Shown here piece by piece: positions 1-7,340 of a stretch of DNA of 64,000 bases (positions within the stretch are counted from its first letter, which is position 1; each line of letters begins with the position of its first letter). The DNA is taken from NCBI RefSeq assembly GCF_900101265.1, contig NZ_FMZS01000011.1:272628-336627 (forward strand). The letters are read 5' to 3'. Position numbers and translations under genes: made by a program. Below the pieces are notes generated by a model. The model searched no databases and was not told the DNA's origin. It was given only the letters and a program-made list of their open reading frames with translations. Source of the stretch: Massilia sp. PDC64 (GTDB lineage: Bacteria; Pseudomonadota; Gammaproteobacteria; Burkholderiales; Burkholderiaceae_D).

Positions 1-72
1 CGCGAGTGCGAGCAGCGCGACGCAGGCCGCGGCCCATGCCGGCACCCGGCGGATCGATCCTCGTGTTCTCAT
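1..72 (-). CDS. N-terminus of an exported protein (partial, runs off left edge)
   Basis: Read on the minus strand, an ATG at 72 opens a frame that stays open for all 24 codons to the window edge. The peptide starts MRTRGSIRRV and runs into a hydrophobic Ala/Leu stretch, the pattern of a signal peptide or N-terminal membrane anchor: several arginines, then about 14 apolar residues. A GGAG ribosome-binding sequence lies 6 bases before the ATG. The mature part is outside the window, so the function cannot be named. It is divergent from the small gene at 459. Confidence 0.6.
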   Translation of the reverse strand, partial: MRTRGSIRRVPAWAAACVALLALA

Positions 73-458
73 TACGTCTCCATGGTGTTGTTGGGGGTCC
101 CAGTATCCCCAGCCGTCCATGGACGGGGGTTGCATTCTTTCCCGCCGACGTTTCAATCTGCTTATCGAACGAGGCGCCTTTTATCCGCTGCCGGATGTAC
201 AATGGGCCATCGAACTACGTTGCATGGCAGCGCAATGGCTCACGAGAATTTCTTGAAATGCCGACAGGCCCACGCCCCCGTCCGCGCGACGGCGGCCTGC
301 CTGCGCCTGCCCGACTACGCCTTGCCGCGCGCACTCGCCCGGCTTCATTAAGCTCGGCGGCGGCACAGCCGTTGGCCGGGCTCCACACGACATCCCCATC
401 CGCCCGCGTGTATCGGGCGGCCATGACCCATTCCTGTCCAGGACATAAAGAGACTACG
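73..458. other. 386-bp divergent intergenic region
   Basis: No credible gene lies here; open frames on either strand have no ribosome-binding site and overlap one another. It separates the left-edge exported protein (minus) from the small membrane peptide (plus), so it should hold promoters for both. The only clear structure I see is a 14-bp palindrome at 113-126. I could not pick a convincing sigma-70 promoter by eye. Confidence 0.5.
113..126. promoter_or_regulatory. 14-bp perfect palindrome CCGTCCATGGACGG
   Basis: The sequence CCGTCCATGGACGG equals its own reverse complement. It lies 41 bp upstream of the minus-strand start at 72, where an operator could sit. No regulator gene adjoins it in the window and the palindrome is GC-rich, so chance is possible. 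Confidence 0.25.
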
Positions 459-611
459 ATGAAAATGACTCGACCCTCGCTGTTCCGCCGCCCGCCCAGC
501 ATCCGGGCACTCAACGACCTGATCGCGCACCGCAAGCGCCTGCGCCAGCGCATCGGCCTCGCCCTCGCCGTCTGCCTGCCGCTCGGCTGGCTGCTGCTCC
601 ACTTCGAGTGA
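459..611 (+). CDS. 50-residue single-pass membrane peptide
   Basis: Starts at ATG 459, preceded by an AAAGAGA stretch that can serve as a weak ribosome-binding site. Residues 1-31 are strongly basic (many Arg, plus Lys and His). Residues about 32-49 form one hydrophobic segment (IGLALAVCLPLGWLLLHF), and the protein ends in Glu. By the positive-inside rule the basic N-terminus should be cytoplasmic. It ends 13 bp before rnk and may be cotranscribed with it. I do not recognise a family and no function should be assumed. A longer open frame upstream in the same phase has no support for an earlier start. Confidence 0.55.
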   Translation: MKMTRPSLFRRPPSIRALNDLIAHRKRLRQRIGLALAVCLPLGWLLLHFE

Positions 612-624
612 CGGAGGTGCCGCC

Positions 625-1032
625 ATGCTCCCCGTCATCACCATTTCGACGGTCGACCTCGACCGCATCGACCTGCTGCTGGACCGCCTGCCCTCCGCCC
701 AGGCGGCGGCGCGCGACGCCCTGGCGGACGAACTCGCACGGGCCGACGTCGTCGCACCGTGGGACATGCCGCCCCGCGTCGTGACGATGCGTTCCACCGT
801 CCGCTTCCGCCTGGACGGCAAGGAAAGCGAGTGGTGCAAGACACTCGTCTATCCGAAGGAGGCGGGCCAGGGCGACGACACGGTGTCGGTGCTGTCGCCC
901 GTCGGCAGTGCCTTGCTGGGCCTGTCCGAGGGCGACCGCATCGAGTGGACCCATCCGGACGGCAGGACGCTCGGCGTGGAAGTCGTCGAAGTGATCTACC
1001 AGCCCGAGCGGGCCGGCCACTATCACCTCTGA
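625..1032 (+). CDS. rnk: Nucleoside diphosphate kinase regulator Rnk
   Basis: 135 residues, the normal Rnk length (E. coli about 136). The N-terminal half is a short helical region (DRIDLLLDRLPSAQAAARDA). The C-terminal half is the GreA/GreB-type FKBP-like domain, with the signature VSVLSPVGSALLGLSEGDRI around residues 88-107 and a final beta-rich segment. Rnk proteins bind RNA polymerase near the secondary channel and influence nucleoside diphosphate kinase and alginate-related phenotypes in other proteobacteria. Unlike GreA/GreB, the N-terminal arm is too short for transcript-cleavage activity. The ATG is preceded by an ACGGAGGT-type ribosome-binding site. It converges on the GntR gene, whose stop is 10 bp away. 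Confidence 0.9.
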   Translation: MLPVITISTVDLDRIDLLLDRLPSAQAAARDALADELARADVVAPWDMPPRVVTMRSTVRFRLDGKESEWCKTLVYPKEAGQGDDTVSVLSPVGSALLGLSEGDRIEWTHPDGRTLGVEVVEVIYQPERAGHYHL

Positions 1033-1041
1033 ACGACGCGT

Positions 1042-1794
1042 TCACTCACCCAGCTGGAACGTGCAGCTCGCGAAGAATTCGTAGCGGTCCGGGCAGATGT
1101 GGAACGTGGAATGGTCGCAGCAGTCCCCGTTCGGGAACGCGGACGTGCGCGTCATCACGAGCAGTGGGCTGCCCGTCTTCACCTTGAGGGTGCGGGCAAC
1201 GTCGGCGGCGGCCGCTTCGGCACGGATCGCGATGTCCGCGTGGGCGACACCCTTGCCGTTGATGGCGCCCAGCAGCGCGTAATTCGGCTGGCCCGCGACG
1301 ACGTCCCGGTCCAGCGTTTCGATCGCGCGCGGCAGGTAGCTGGCGCCCAGCGCGATCGGCTTGCCGTCGACGAGGTGCAGGCGGCGCAGCAGCACGCAGG
1401 CGCCGTCCCTGTCGACGAAGCGGTCGCGCAGGTGCTCCGGCACCGCCGCCCGTTCGAGCGACAGCAGGCGCATCTCCGGCGTCAGGCCTTGCAGCACGAG
1501 CGAATCGTGGAAGCTGCGCAGCGCATCCAGGCCGTGGCGCACGCGCTTGCCCGCGACGTACGTGCCTTTCCCCTGCTTGCGCTCCACCGTCCCTTCTTCT
1601 TCCAGCCGGTCCAGCGCCTGGCGCACGGTGATCCGGCTCACGCCGAAGCGCTCGCACAACTGCGCCTCCGACGGCAGCTTGCCGGCCGCGCCATAGGCGC
1701 CGTTCATGGCTTCCTCGCGCAGCCGCGTGGCGATCTGCTCGTATAGCGAGGTGATGTTTTTTCGGTCGAGTGCGTTAGCTAGCATGGGCGCCAT
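1042..1794 (-). CDS. GntR family (HutC/UTRA) transcriptional regulator
   Basis: About 250 residues. The N-terminal winged helix includes LPSEAQLCERFGVSRITVRQ, the canonical GntR helix-turn-helix, then the wing GTVERKQGKGTYV. The C-terminal two thirds match a UTRA effector domain of the HutC subfamily, which binds small ligands. The open frame extends upstream to 1866, but the usual GntR N-terminus fits ATG 1794 (MAPMLANALDRKNITSLYEQ) or 1785; GGGA stands 4 bases before 1794. It is divergent from the ABC transporter operon and its DUF3604-like partner, which it probably controls. A 12-bp palindrome at 1873-1884 between the two is a likely operator. The ligand is unknown. Confidence 0.88.
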   Translation of the reverse strand: MAPMLANALDRKNITSLYEQIATRLREEAMNGAYGAAGKLPSEAQLCERFGVSRITVRQALDRLEEEGTVERKQGKGTYVAGKRVRHGLDALRSFHDSLVLQGLTPEMRLLSLERAAVPEHLRDRFVDRDGACVLLRRLHLVDGKPIALGASYLPRAIETLDRDVVAGQPNYALLGAINGKGVAHADIAIRAEAAAADVARTLKVKTGSPLLVMTRTSAFPNGDCCDHSTFHICPDRYEFFASCTFQLGE

Positions 1795-1872
1795 TATTCC
1801 CGAAACGTCGTCCGGCCGTGACTGGAAAACCGGATATGAATATACGGAATCGTTCGTTTTCGTCACTTATCT

Positions 1873-1884
1873 TAATACGTATTA
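1873..1884. promoter_or_regulatory. Candidate GntR operator TAATACGTATTA
   Basis: A perfect 12-bp palindrome, TAATACGTATTA, in an AT-rich patch of the 136-bp divergent gap between the GntR gene and the ABC operon. HutC-type GntR proteins usually bind short AT-rich palindromes containing a GTnTAnAC-like core, and this one contains TACGTA. It is placed to control both directions. Confidence 0.4.
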
Positions 1885-1930
1885 TGACAAGCATGTCGAA
1901 CACACGATCCGGCGCGGCCGGTTTCCGACC

Positions 1931-2710
1931 ATGGACCAGAGCAACAAGGGCCGCCTGGCGGTCGAACGCATCGGCTTCAGCTACCCCGGCGGCGAGGCTG
2001 TCTTCCGGGACTTTTCCTTCCACGCCGAGCCCGGAGAATTCGTCGCGCTGCTCGGCCCGTCCGGCTGCGGCAAGTCCACGCTGCTGAACCTGCTCGCGGG
2101 CTTTCACGCCCCCACGCACGGCACGGTCCGTCTCGACGGCGCGCCCGTCACGCCCGAGATGCCGCAACTGGGTTATGTCTTCCAGTCGCCGCACCTGTTT
2201 CCCTGGCTGACCGCGCTCGAGAACGTGCGCTTCGGCCTGCGCATGGCGAACCATGCGGGCATCGACGCGCAACGGGCGCGGGCGCAACGCTACCTGGACC
2301 TCGTCGGCATGGGCGCCGCGGGCGGCAAGCTGCCGCACGAGCTGTCCGGCGGCATGCAGCAGCGCGTGGCGATCGCCCGCGCGCTGGCGATGGAACCGGG
2401 CCTGCTGTTGATGGACGAGCCGTTTTCCGCGCTCGACGCCATCACGCGCGCCGGCCTGAACGACGAGCTGCTGCGCATCTGGTCCGCGTCCGGCCAGACC
2501 ATCGTCTTCATCACCCACGACATCGACGAAGCCGTGTTCCTCGCCGACCGCGTGATCGTGCTGGGCACGGCCCCGCGCGGCATCCAGGCCGAGCTGAAGA
2601 TCGACCTGCCGCGTCCCCGCACCTTCCACGCCGCGCGCAAGCTGCCCCGCTTCGGCGAGTACGCCGCCGCGCTGATGGACCACGTGGCCGGTGCGATGGA
2701 AGCGGCATGA
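1931..2710 (+). CDS. ABC transporter ATP-binding protein (nitrate/sulfonate/taurine-type)
   Basis: 259 residues. Walker A GPSGCGKST is at 42-50, the Q-loop (FQSPHLFPW) near 84-92, the signature LSGGMQQR at 138-145, Walker B LLLMDEPFSALD at 158-169 and the switch His in ITHDIDE near 196. This is the SsuB/TauB/NrtD subfamily that pairs with one-permease importers of small anions or heterocycles. The start ATG 1931 gives the usual N-terminus; the open frame continues upstream into the promoter region without a ribosome-binding site. The stop overlaps the start of the binding-protein gene (ATGA), so the two are translationally coupled. Substrate is not evident. Confidence 0.93.
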   Translation: MDQSNKGRLAVERIGFSYPGGEAVFRDFSFHAEPGEFVALLGPSGCGKSTLLNLLAGFHAPTHGTVRLDGAPVTPEMPQLGYVFQSPHLFPWLTALENVRFGLRMANHAGIDAQRARAQRYLDLVGMGAAGGKLPHELSGGMQQRVAIARALAMEPGLLLMDEPFSALDAITRAGLNDELLRIWSASGQTIVFITHDIDEAVFLADRVIVLGTAPRGIQAELKIDLPRPRTFHAARKLPRFGEYAAALMDHVAGAMEAA

Positions 2711-3753
2711 CACTTTTTACTCTCTCCCGAAAGCACCGCATGAGACCCGCTCCGTTCTCTTCCCTGCTGCGCCTTGCCGTCGCGGCCACCGTCTTCGTCC
2801 TGCAGGCCGCCCACGCGGACACGCCGACCCTGCGCATCGGCTGGGTCTACGCGATGGCCAACGCGCCCGCGCTGATCGCCGATAAAAAGGGCTACTTTGC
2901 CGAGGAAGGGCTTAAGGTCGAACTCAAGCAGTTCGGCGACGGCCCGGTCGTGCAGCAGGCGCTGTCCGCCGGCGAGCTGGACATGGCCTACATCGGCGCG
3001 CCGCCCGTGTTCCAGTGGTATGCGCGCGGGCTGCAAAGCCGCATCCTCGCGAAGGTGAACTATGGCCAGGCGGCGCTCGTCGCCGGCGCGGCGGGTCCCG
3101 TGCGGACGCTGGCCGACCTGCGCGGCAAGAAGGTGGCCGGCGTGGCGCGCGGCAGCGGCATGGACGTGCTGCTGCGCGGCGCCGTCCTGCGCGACCTGGC
3201 CCGCCTCGATGGAGACCGCGACGTGCAGGTCGTGAACATGCCGGTCGGGAACATGAATGCGGCGCTCGAACGCAACGTCGTCGACGCCGCGTTCAGCTGG
3301 GAACCGTTCGTGTCGGAAGCCGTGCTGCGCGGCAGTGGCCGGCTCGTACTGGACGTGAACCAGAAATTCCAGCGCTATCCGTGGTACGTGCTGATGGCCG
3401 TGCCGCGCACGCTGGCCGGGCGGCCGGACGACGTCGTCAAGGTGCTGCGCGCGCACCGCAAGGCGATCCGCTTCCTCAACGAGCACCCGGACGAAGCGGA
3501 TCGCATCATCGCCGACGCCTTCGCCATCGCACCGATCAAAACGGCGGACGGCAGGGCCATCGAACCCGCGGCCGTCGTGCGCGAAGCCCGCAAGCGCCTC
3601 GGCTGGTCCGACCGGCTCGAACCGACCGACCTGCAATTCATCCAGCGCCTGATGAACGATTCCCAGGCCCTCGGCTATCTCGGCCGGCCGTTGAAGGCGA
3701 GCGAGGTCGTGGACCTGTCGTGGCAACAGCGGGCGACGCAGGGCCAGCGATGA
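2707..3753 (+). CDS. ABC transporter periplasmic substrate-binding protein (SsuA/NMT1-like)
   Basis: 348 residues from the overlapping ATG 2707; a second ATG at 2740 (MRPAPFSS) is equally good because the signal peptide lies after it and ends near AHA-D. The mature part begins TPTLRIGWVYAMANAPALIA and contains GYFAEEGLKVELKQFGDGP and SAGELDMAYIGAPPV. These are hallmarks of the SsuA/TauA/NrtA-like family (NMT1/THI5 fold). It binds ligand in the periplasm and delivers it to the permease encoded next, whose start overlaps this stop. Known ligands of the family include alkanesulfonates, taurine, nitrate and pyrimidine precursors; the residues do not let me choose. Confidence 0.9.
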   Translation: MTLFTLSRKHRMRPAPFSSLLRLAVAATVFVLQAAHADTPTLRIGWVYAMANAPALIADKKGYFAEEGLKVELKQFGDGPVVQQALSAGELDMAYIGAPPVFQWYARGLQSRILAKVNYGQAALVAGAAGPVRTLADLRGKKVAGVARGSGMDVLLRGAVLRDLARLDGDRDVQVVNMPVGNMNAALERNVVDAAFSWEPFVSEAVLRGSGRLVLDVNQKFQRYPWYVLMAVPRTLAGRPDDVVKVLRAHRKAIRFLNEHPDEADRIIADAFAIAPIKTADGRAIEPAAVVREARKRLGWSDRLEPTDLQFIQRLMNDSQALGYLGRPLKASEVVDLSWQQRATQGQR

Positions 3754-4505
3754 CGGCCCGGGCTTTCACTCCGAACTGGGGCTGGGCCGCGCTGCCCGCC
3801 CTGTTCCTCGCGTGGAGTGCCGTCTCGAGCCGCTTCCCCGCGTACATCCTGCCGCCGCCGTGGGACGTCGCCGTCGAAGGCTGGCAATGGCTCGCGAGCG
3901 GCAGGTTGTGGCAGCACCTGGGCGCCAGCCTGTTCGAGGAACTGCTCGGCTTCGGCGCGGCCGTCCTCGTTGCCGCGGTGCTCGGCGTCGCGGGCGGCCT
4001 GTCCTCCGGCTTTCGCGCGTTCGCGACGCCGCTGAACAACCTGTTCATGGCGATCCCGCCCGTCGCGTGGGCGCCGCTGACGATGATCGTGTTCGGCCTC
4101 GGCTACCCGGCCATCGTCGCCGTGATCTTCATCGCGGCCGTGTTCCCGATGGCGCTGACCCTGCAGGCCGGCGTGCAGGGCATCCGCCAGGGCGAAGTGC
4201 GCGCCGCGCGCATCCTCGGCGCCACGCGGCTGCAGCTGCTCGCCCACGTCTACCTGCCCGCGTCGCTGCCGGCGCTGACGACGGCGCTGCGCGTGGGCTT
4301 CAGCCAGGCCTGGCGCGCGCTCGTGGCGGCCGAGATGATCGGCGCGTCGCGCGGCATCGGCTGGATGGTGTCGACGGGCGGCCAGACCGGCAACAGCAGC
4401 CAGGTCCTGTTCGGCATCGCCCTCATCGGGGCGTTCGCCTGGCTGGCCGAGCACCTCGTGTTCCGCCGTCTCGAAAACCATTACCGCGCCTGGCGCCAGG
4501 CGTAA
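3750..4505 (+). CDS. ABC transporter permease (SsuC/TauC family)
   Basis: 251 residues starting at ATG 3750, which overlaps the preceding stop by 4 bases. It is an integral inner-membrane protein with about six hydrophobic segments. The BPD_transp_1 coupling loop GVQGIRQGEVRAARILGATR followed by LLAHVYLPASLPAL is near residues 140-172. This length and the single permease per operon fit SsuC/TauC/NrtB importers. It completes the importer, with one permease gene implying a homodimer. Seventeen bases separate its stop from the DUF3604-like gene, so all four genes look like one operon. Confidence 0.93.
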   Translation: MTARAFTPNWGWAALPALFLAWSAVSSRFPAYILPPPWDVAVEGWQWLASGRLWQHLGASLFEELLGFGAAVLVAAVLGVAGGLSSGFRAFATPLNNLFMAIPPVAWAPLTMIVFGLGYPAIVAVIFIAAVFPMALTLQAGVQGIRQGEVRAARILGATRLQLLAHVYLPASLPALTTALRVGFSQAWRALVAAEMIGASRGIGWMVSTGGQTGNSSQVLFGIALIGAFAWLAEHLVFRRLENHYRAWRQA

Positions 4506-4522
4506 TTCAACTGAAAGCGACC

Positions 4523-6922
4523 ATGACTTCCATCTCCGAACGCTACGCCGCCCTGCGCGAACGCCTGGGTCCCCACCACGCGCCGGAAGGCCTGTACGAA
4601 CAAAACAAGGCGCTCCCGTTCGCGGGCCGCGTCACCTGCAACGTCGACCGGCTCGAGACCGGCAGCTGGGGCGAGATCGTCCTCGACTACGAGGTCGGCG
4701 CGGCGGGCCTCGCGGACGGCGGCTGGTTCAAGGCCACCTTCAAGTTCTATTCGGACTGGGCGCTGTTCCAGACGAGCGACCCCACGGCCGCCAACTACAT
4801 CTCCGCGGAGTACCACGCCGGCCCGCTCGTGCCGGGCCAGAGTCCCGCCACCGTGCAATCGCTCGCCGTGCGCTTCGACCAGAAGGGCCACGAGCGCCCA
4901 TTCCAGAAGGCGATCATCGTCGACGTCGTGGACGGCTACCTGAACGCGGGCGACCACATCGTCATCCGCATCGGCGACCGCCGCGGCGGCGGTCCGGGCA
5001 CGCGCGTGCAGACCTTCGTCGAAGACCGCTTCCGCTTCCGTTGCTACGTCGACCCGCTGGGCACGTCTCGCTTCATCGCCGTTCCCGGCGACATCGAGAT
5101 CGACATGGCGGCCGGCGCCCCCGCGCGCCTGCTCGTGGCCGGCCCCCGCTTCGCCCGCCCCGGCACGCCGCTGCCGCTGCGCGTGACGGTGCAGGACCGC
5201 TGGGGCAACGTGTGCCAGGACAGGCCGGGCGAGATCCTGCTGACCGCATATCAGGGTGCCGCCGTCGCTTACGAACGCCGCCATCCGCTGCCCGCGACGG
5301 GCTGGGCGACGATCGGCATCGACGACCTGCCCTCTGGCACTGGCGACCTGCGGATCGTCGCCACCTTGACCGGCGTGCGCGACGTTGCGCCGGCCACCGC
5401 GTACGTGAGCATCGCGCCGCACTATCCGGCGCCGCGCTCGTTCTACGCGGACCTGCACGTGCATGCGAGCGACACGGTCGGCACCAACAGCCCCGCCTAC
5501 AACGCGGCGTACGCGCGCGACATCGGCGGCATCGACGTCCTCGGCTACACGGCCAACGACTTCCAGGTCACGGACGCCAACTGGAAGATCGGCGTGGACA
5601 CCGTCGAAGAATTCAACGAGCCGGGGCGGTTCGTCTGCTACCCCGTGCAGGAATGGTGCGGCAGTTCAACCGCGGGCGGCGACCACAACGTCGTCTTCCT
5701 CGGCGACGAGGCGCCCGGCTTCCCGTACAACCGGCGCGGCGAACACAATCGTACCTTCGTGTGGAACGAGGATATGAAGGGCAATGCGGTCGAACTGGGC
5801 CGGTGGCCCGTGGAAGAACTGTGGGGCGCCTACGTCGACGAAGCAGAGGACCACCTGGTCATGCCGCACGTGGGCGGACGCCGCTACATCCCGGACTGGC
5901 ACCACCCGGAACTCGAACGCCTCGTCGAGATCGCATCCAGCTGGGGCCATTTCGGCTGGCTATACCAGGACGTTATCGCGCGCGGCTACCGGATCGGCGT
6001 GGCGGCCAGCGGCGACGAGCACCGCGGCCGGCCGGGCGGCGGGCCGCCGGGCACGCAGGTGTTCGGGGTCCACGGCGGCCTGACGGGCGTGATCGCGGAC
6101 AGCCTCGACCGCCGCACGATCGGCCGCGCCCTGCGCGCGCGCCACACCTGGGCCACGACAGGCGAACACACGGCGCTGCTCGTGCGCTGCGGCGACCATG
6201 TCCAGGGCGACGCATTCGCGCACCGCGGCCCGGCGACCATCGACTATGAACTGCTGGGCGACGCGGGCTGGGAAGAAATCGCCGCGTACGACCACACGGG
6301 CCTGATCTGGAAGCGCAACCTGCACGAGGAACTGGGGTACTCGGACCGGCTGATCCGGCTGCGCTGGGGCGGCGCGCGCGTGCCGGACCGCTACCGCTGG
6401 GCCTCGTGGCGCGGCCGCATCACCATCCTGAACGGCACGATCAACCGCTTTTCGTCGCACGGCTTCGAGCACGCGGAGGAAGTGAGCTGGCGCGACGGCC
6501 CGACCGGCATCGGCTTTCGCAGCGATACCTACGGGGACGCGGACAGCGTCGAGATCGACGTCAGCAACCTGCGCCATTGCACGATCCGCGTGGAGGGCAC
6601 CATCGACAGTTATGTGAAAGTGGGCGACCCGCTCAAGCGTAATCCGTTCGTCCACGCGCCGGACTTCAGCTGGACCGTCAGCGGCGCGCAACTGCTGGAC
6701 GAAGGCGGCTTGCGCCTGGAACTGGGCGGCACGGAACTGTTCCTCGCGCTCGAACGGCTGACGGAGCGGCCGTTGCCCGTCGCGCTGGCCGGCAGCCTGG
6801 AGGTGGATGCGGTTAACGCGCCGTTCGGCCACCGGCCCGTCTACCTGCACGGCCGCCAGCGCAACGACAGCAAGGTGTGGTCGTCCGCCATGTTCATCGA
6901 CTTTGGAGAAGGCAGCGCGTGA
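4523..6922 (+). CDS. PHP/DUF3604-like putative metal-dependent hydrolase
   Basis: 799 residues from ATG 4523. No signal peptide is visible, so it is probably cytoplasmic. Residues 1-300 are beta-rich (Ig-like or C2-like segments). Residue 310 starts the motif DLHVH (His312, His314), the opening metal-binding motif of PHP phosphoesterases, in the form seen in DUF3604 proteins. Further candidate ligands are the HNVVFLG region, MPHVGG, and GDEHRG with Asp498 and His500. The C-terminal third is again beta-rich. Position at the end of an ABC-importer operon suggests that it hydrolyses the imported compound. Family assignment is by motif only, and the substrate, a phosphoester or otherwise, is unknown. 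This is the main unexplained gene of the cluster. Confidence 0.6.
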   Translation: MTSISERYAALRERLGPHHAPEGLYEQNKALPFAGRVTCNVDRLETGSWGEIVLDYEVGAAGLADGGWFKATFKFYSDWALFQTSDPTAANYISAEYHAGPLVPGQSPATVQSLAVRFDQKGHERPFQKAIIVDVVDGYLNAGDHIVIRIGDRRGGGPGTRVQTFVEDRFRFRCYVDPLGTSRFIAVPGDIEIDMAAGAPARLLVAGPRFARPGTPLPLRVTVQDRWGNVCQDRPGEILLTAYQGAAVAYERRHPLPATGWATIGIDDLPSGTGDLRIVATLTGVRDVAPATAYVSIAPHYPAPRSFYADLHVHASDTVGTNSPAYNAAYARDIGGIDVLGYTANDFQVTDANWKIGVDTVEEFNEPGRFVCYPVQEWCGSSTAGGDHNVVFLGDEAPGFPYNRRGEHNRTFVWNEDMKGNAVELGRWPVEELWGAYVDEAEDHLVMPHVGGRRYIPDWHHPELERLVEIASSWGHFGWLYQDVIARGYRIGVAASGDEHRGRPGGGPPGTQVFGVHGGLTGVIADSLDRRTIGRALRARHTWATTGEHTALLVRCGDHVQGDAFAHRGPATIDYELLGDAGWEEIAAYDHTGLIWKRNLHEELGYSDRLIRLRWGGARVPDRYRWASWRGRITILNGTINRFSSHGFEHAEEVSWRDGPTGIGFRSDTYGDADSVEIDVSNLRHCTIRVEGTIDSYVKVGDPLKRNPFVHAPDFSWTVSGAQLLDEGGLRLELGGTELFLALERLTERPLPVALAGSLEVDAVNAPFGHRPVYLHGRQRNDSKVWSSAMFIDFGEGSA

Positions 6923-7041
6923 AACCCACCAGTCATGCGCTGCACGGATGACTGTCATCATGAAACGTCATTGGACGATTCTTGTGCGATGCAGCATCAT
7001 GCTTCCTGTCTCCTCTATCTTCCTCCAAGAAAATAGATTCA

Positions 7042-7069
7042 AGCCCGCCAAACAGCGGGCTTTTTTTTT
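7042..7069 (+). terminator. Rho-independent terminator after the ABC/PHP operon
   Basis: AGCCCGC, a 6-base loop, then GCGGGCT running into nine consecutive T. This is a clean intrinsic terminator about 120 bp after the stop of the DUF3604-like gene, closing the operon before the aceA promoter region. Confidence 0.88.
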
Positions 7070-7122
7070 GCCCCTGCAATTTCTGACCCGGTTTCCCTCA
7101 TTTTTCACTCGGCTGAATACCG

Positions 7123-7137
7123 TTCCACGATGTGGAA
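7123..7137. promoter_or_regulatory. Inverted repeat TTCCAC-GAT-GTGGAA
   Basis: A perfect 6-bp inverted repeat with a 3-bp centre, 204 bp upstream of the aceA start. TTCC/GGAA-type palindromes resemble IclR-family boxes (IclR controls aceBAK in enterics), but no IclR gene is in this window. It is the outermost of four palindromes before aceA. Confidence 0.35.
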
Positions 7138-7188
7138 TTTCTGCCTTTCATGAAGTGGCATGAATATTCCATTTCGCAAAACTATTTG

Positions 7189-7199
7189 CCGCATTGCGG
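7189..7199. promoter_or_regulatory. Inverted repeat CCGCA-T-TGCGG
   Basis: A perfect 5-bp inverted repeat with a single central base, in the otherwise AT-rich aceA upstream region. It follows TTTCGCAAAA, which is itself partly symmetrical. ScfR/RamB-type regulators of two-carbon metabolism use TTTGC-like sites, so this could be such a site; the match is loose. Confidence 0.3.
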
Positions 7200-7214
7200 A
7201 ATGCTTGAGATAAC

Positions 7215-7230
7215 TCATTGAATTCAATGA
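7215..7230. promoter_or_regulatory. 16-bp perfect palindrome TCATTGAATTCAATGA
   Basis: The sequence equals its reverse complement over 16 bp and lies 110 bp upstream of the aceA ATG, directly before a second 16-bp palindrome. A symmetrical AT-rich site of this length is typical of a dimeric GntR, MarR or TetR-type regulator. The protein that binds it is not identified. Confidence 0.5.
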
Positions 7231-7246
7231 AGTAATTTTAGTTTTA

Positions 7247-7262
7247 TGTCTTATATAAGACA
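7247..7262. promoter_or_regulatory. 16-bp perfect palindrome TGTCTTATATAAGACA
   Basis: Perfect 16-bp palindrome 78 bp upstream of the aceA start. Its centre TTATAT could also be the -10 box, so a bound repressor would block RNA polymerase. I recall CTTATATAAG-type operators for GntR-family TCA/glyoxylate-cycle regulators in Betaproteobacteria, but could not check this. Confidence 0.55.
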
Positions 7263-7340
7263 GAAGATTCAGGCACCTGGATCTCGTATGATGAACCCAT
7301 GCGCTTCACCACTTTCGATTCACTTTTCATGGAGTTCGAC

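Noticed and set aside
73..458. Small coding frames in the left intergenic region
   Set aside because: Several overlapping frames exist on both strands, none with a ribosome-binding site or recognisable protein features.
3812..4522. Upstream extension of the PHP/DUF3604-like frame over the permease gene
   Set aside because: The extension is out of frame within the permease; the ATG at 4523 follows the permease stop directly and starts the credible protein.
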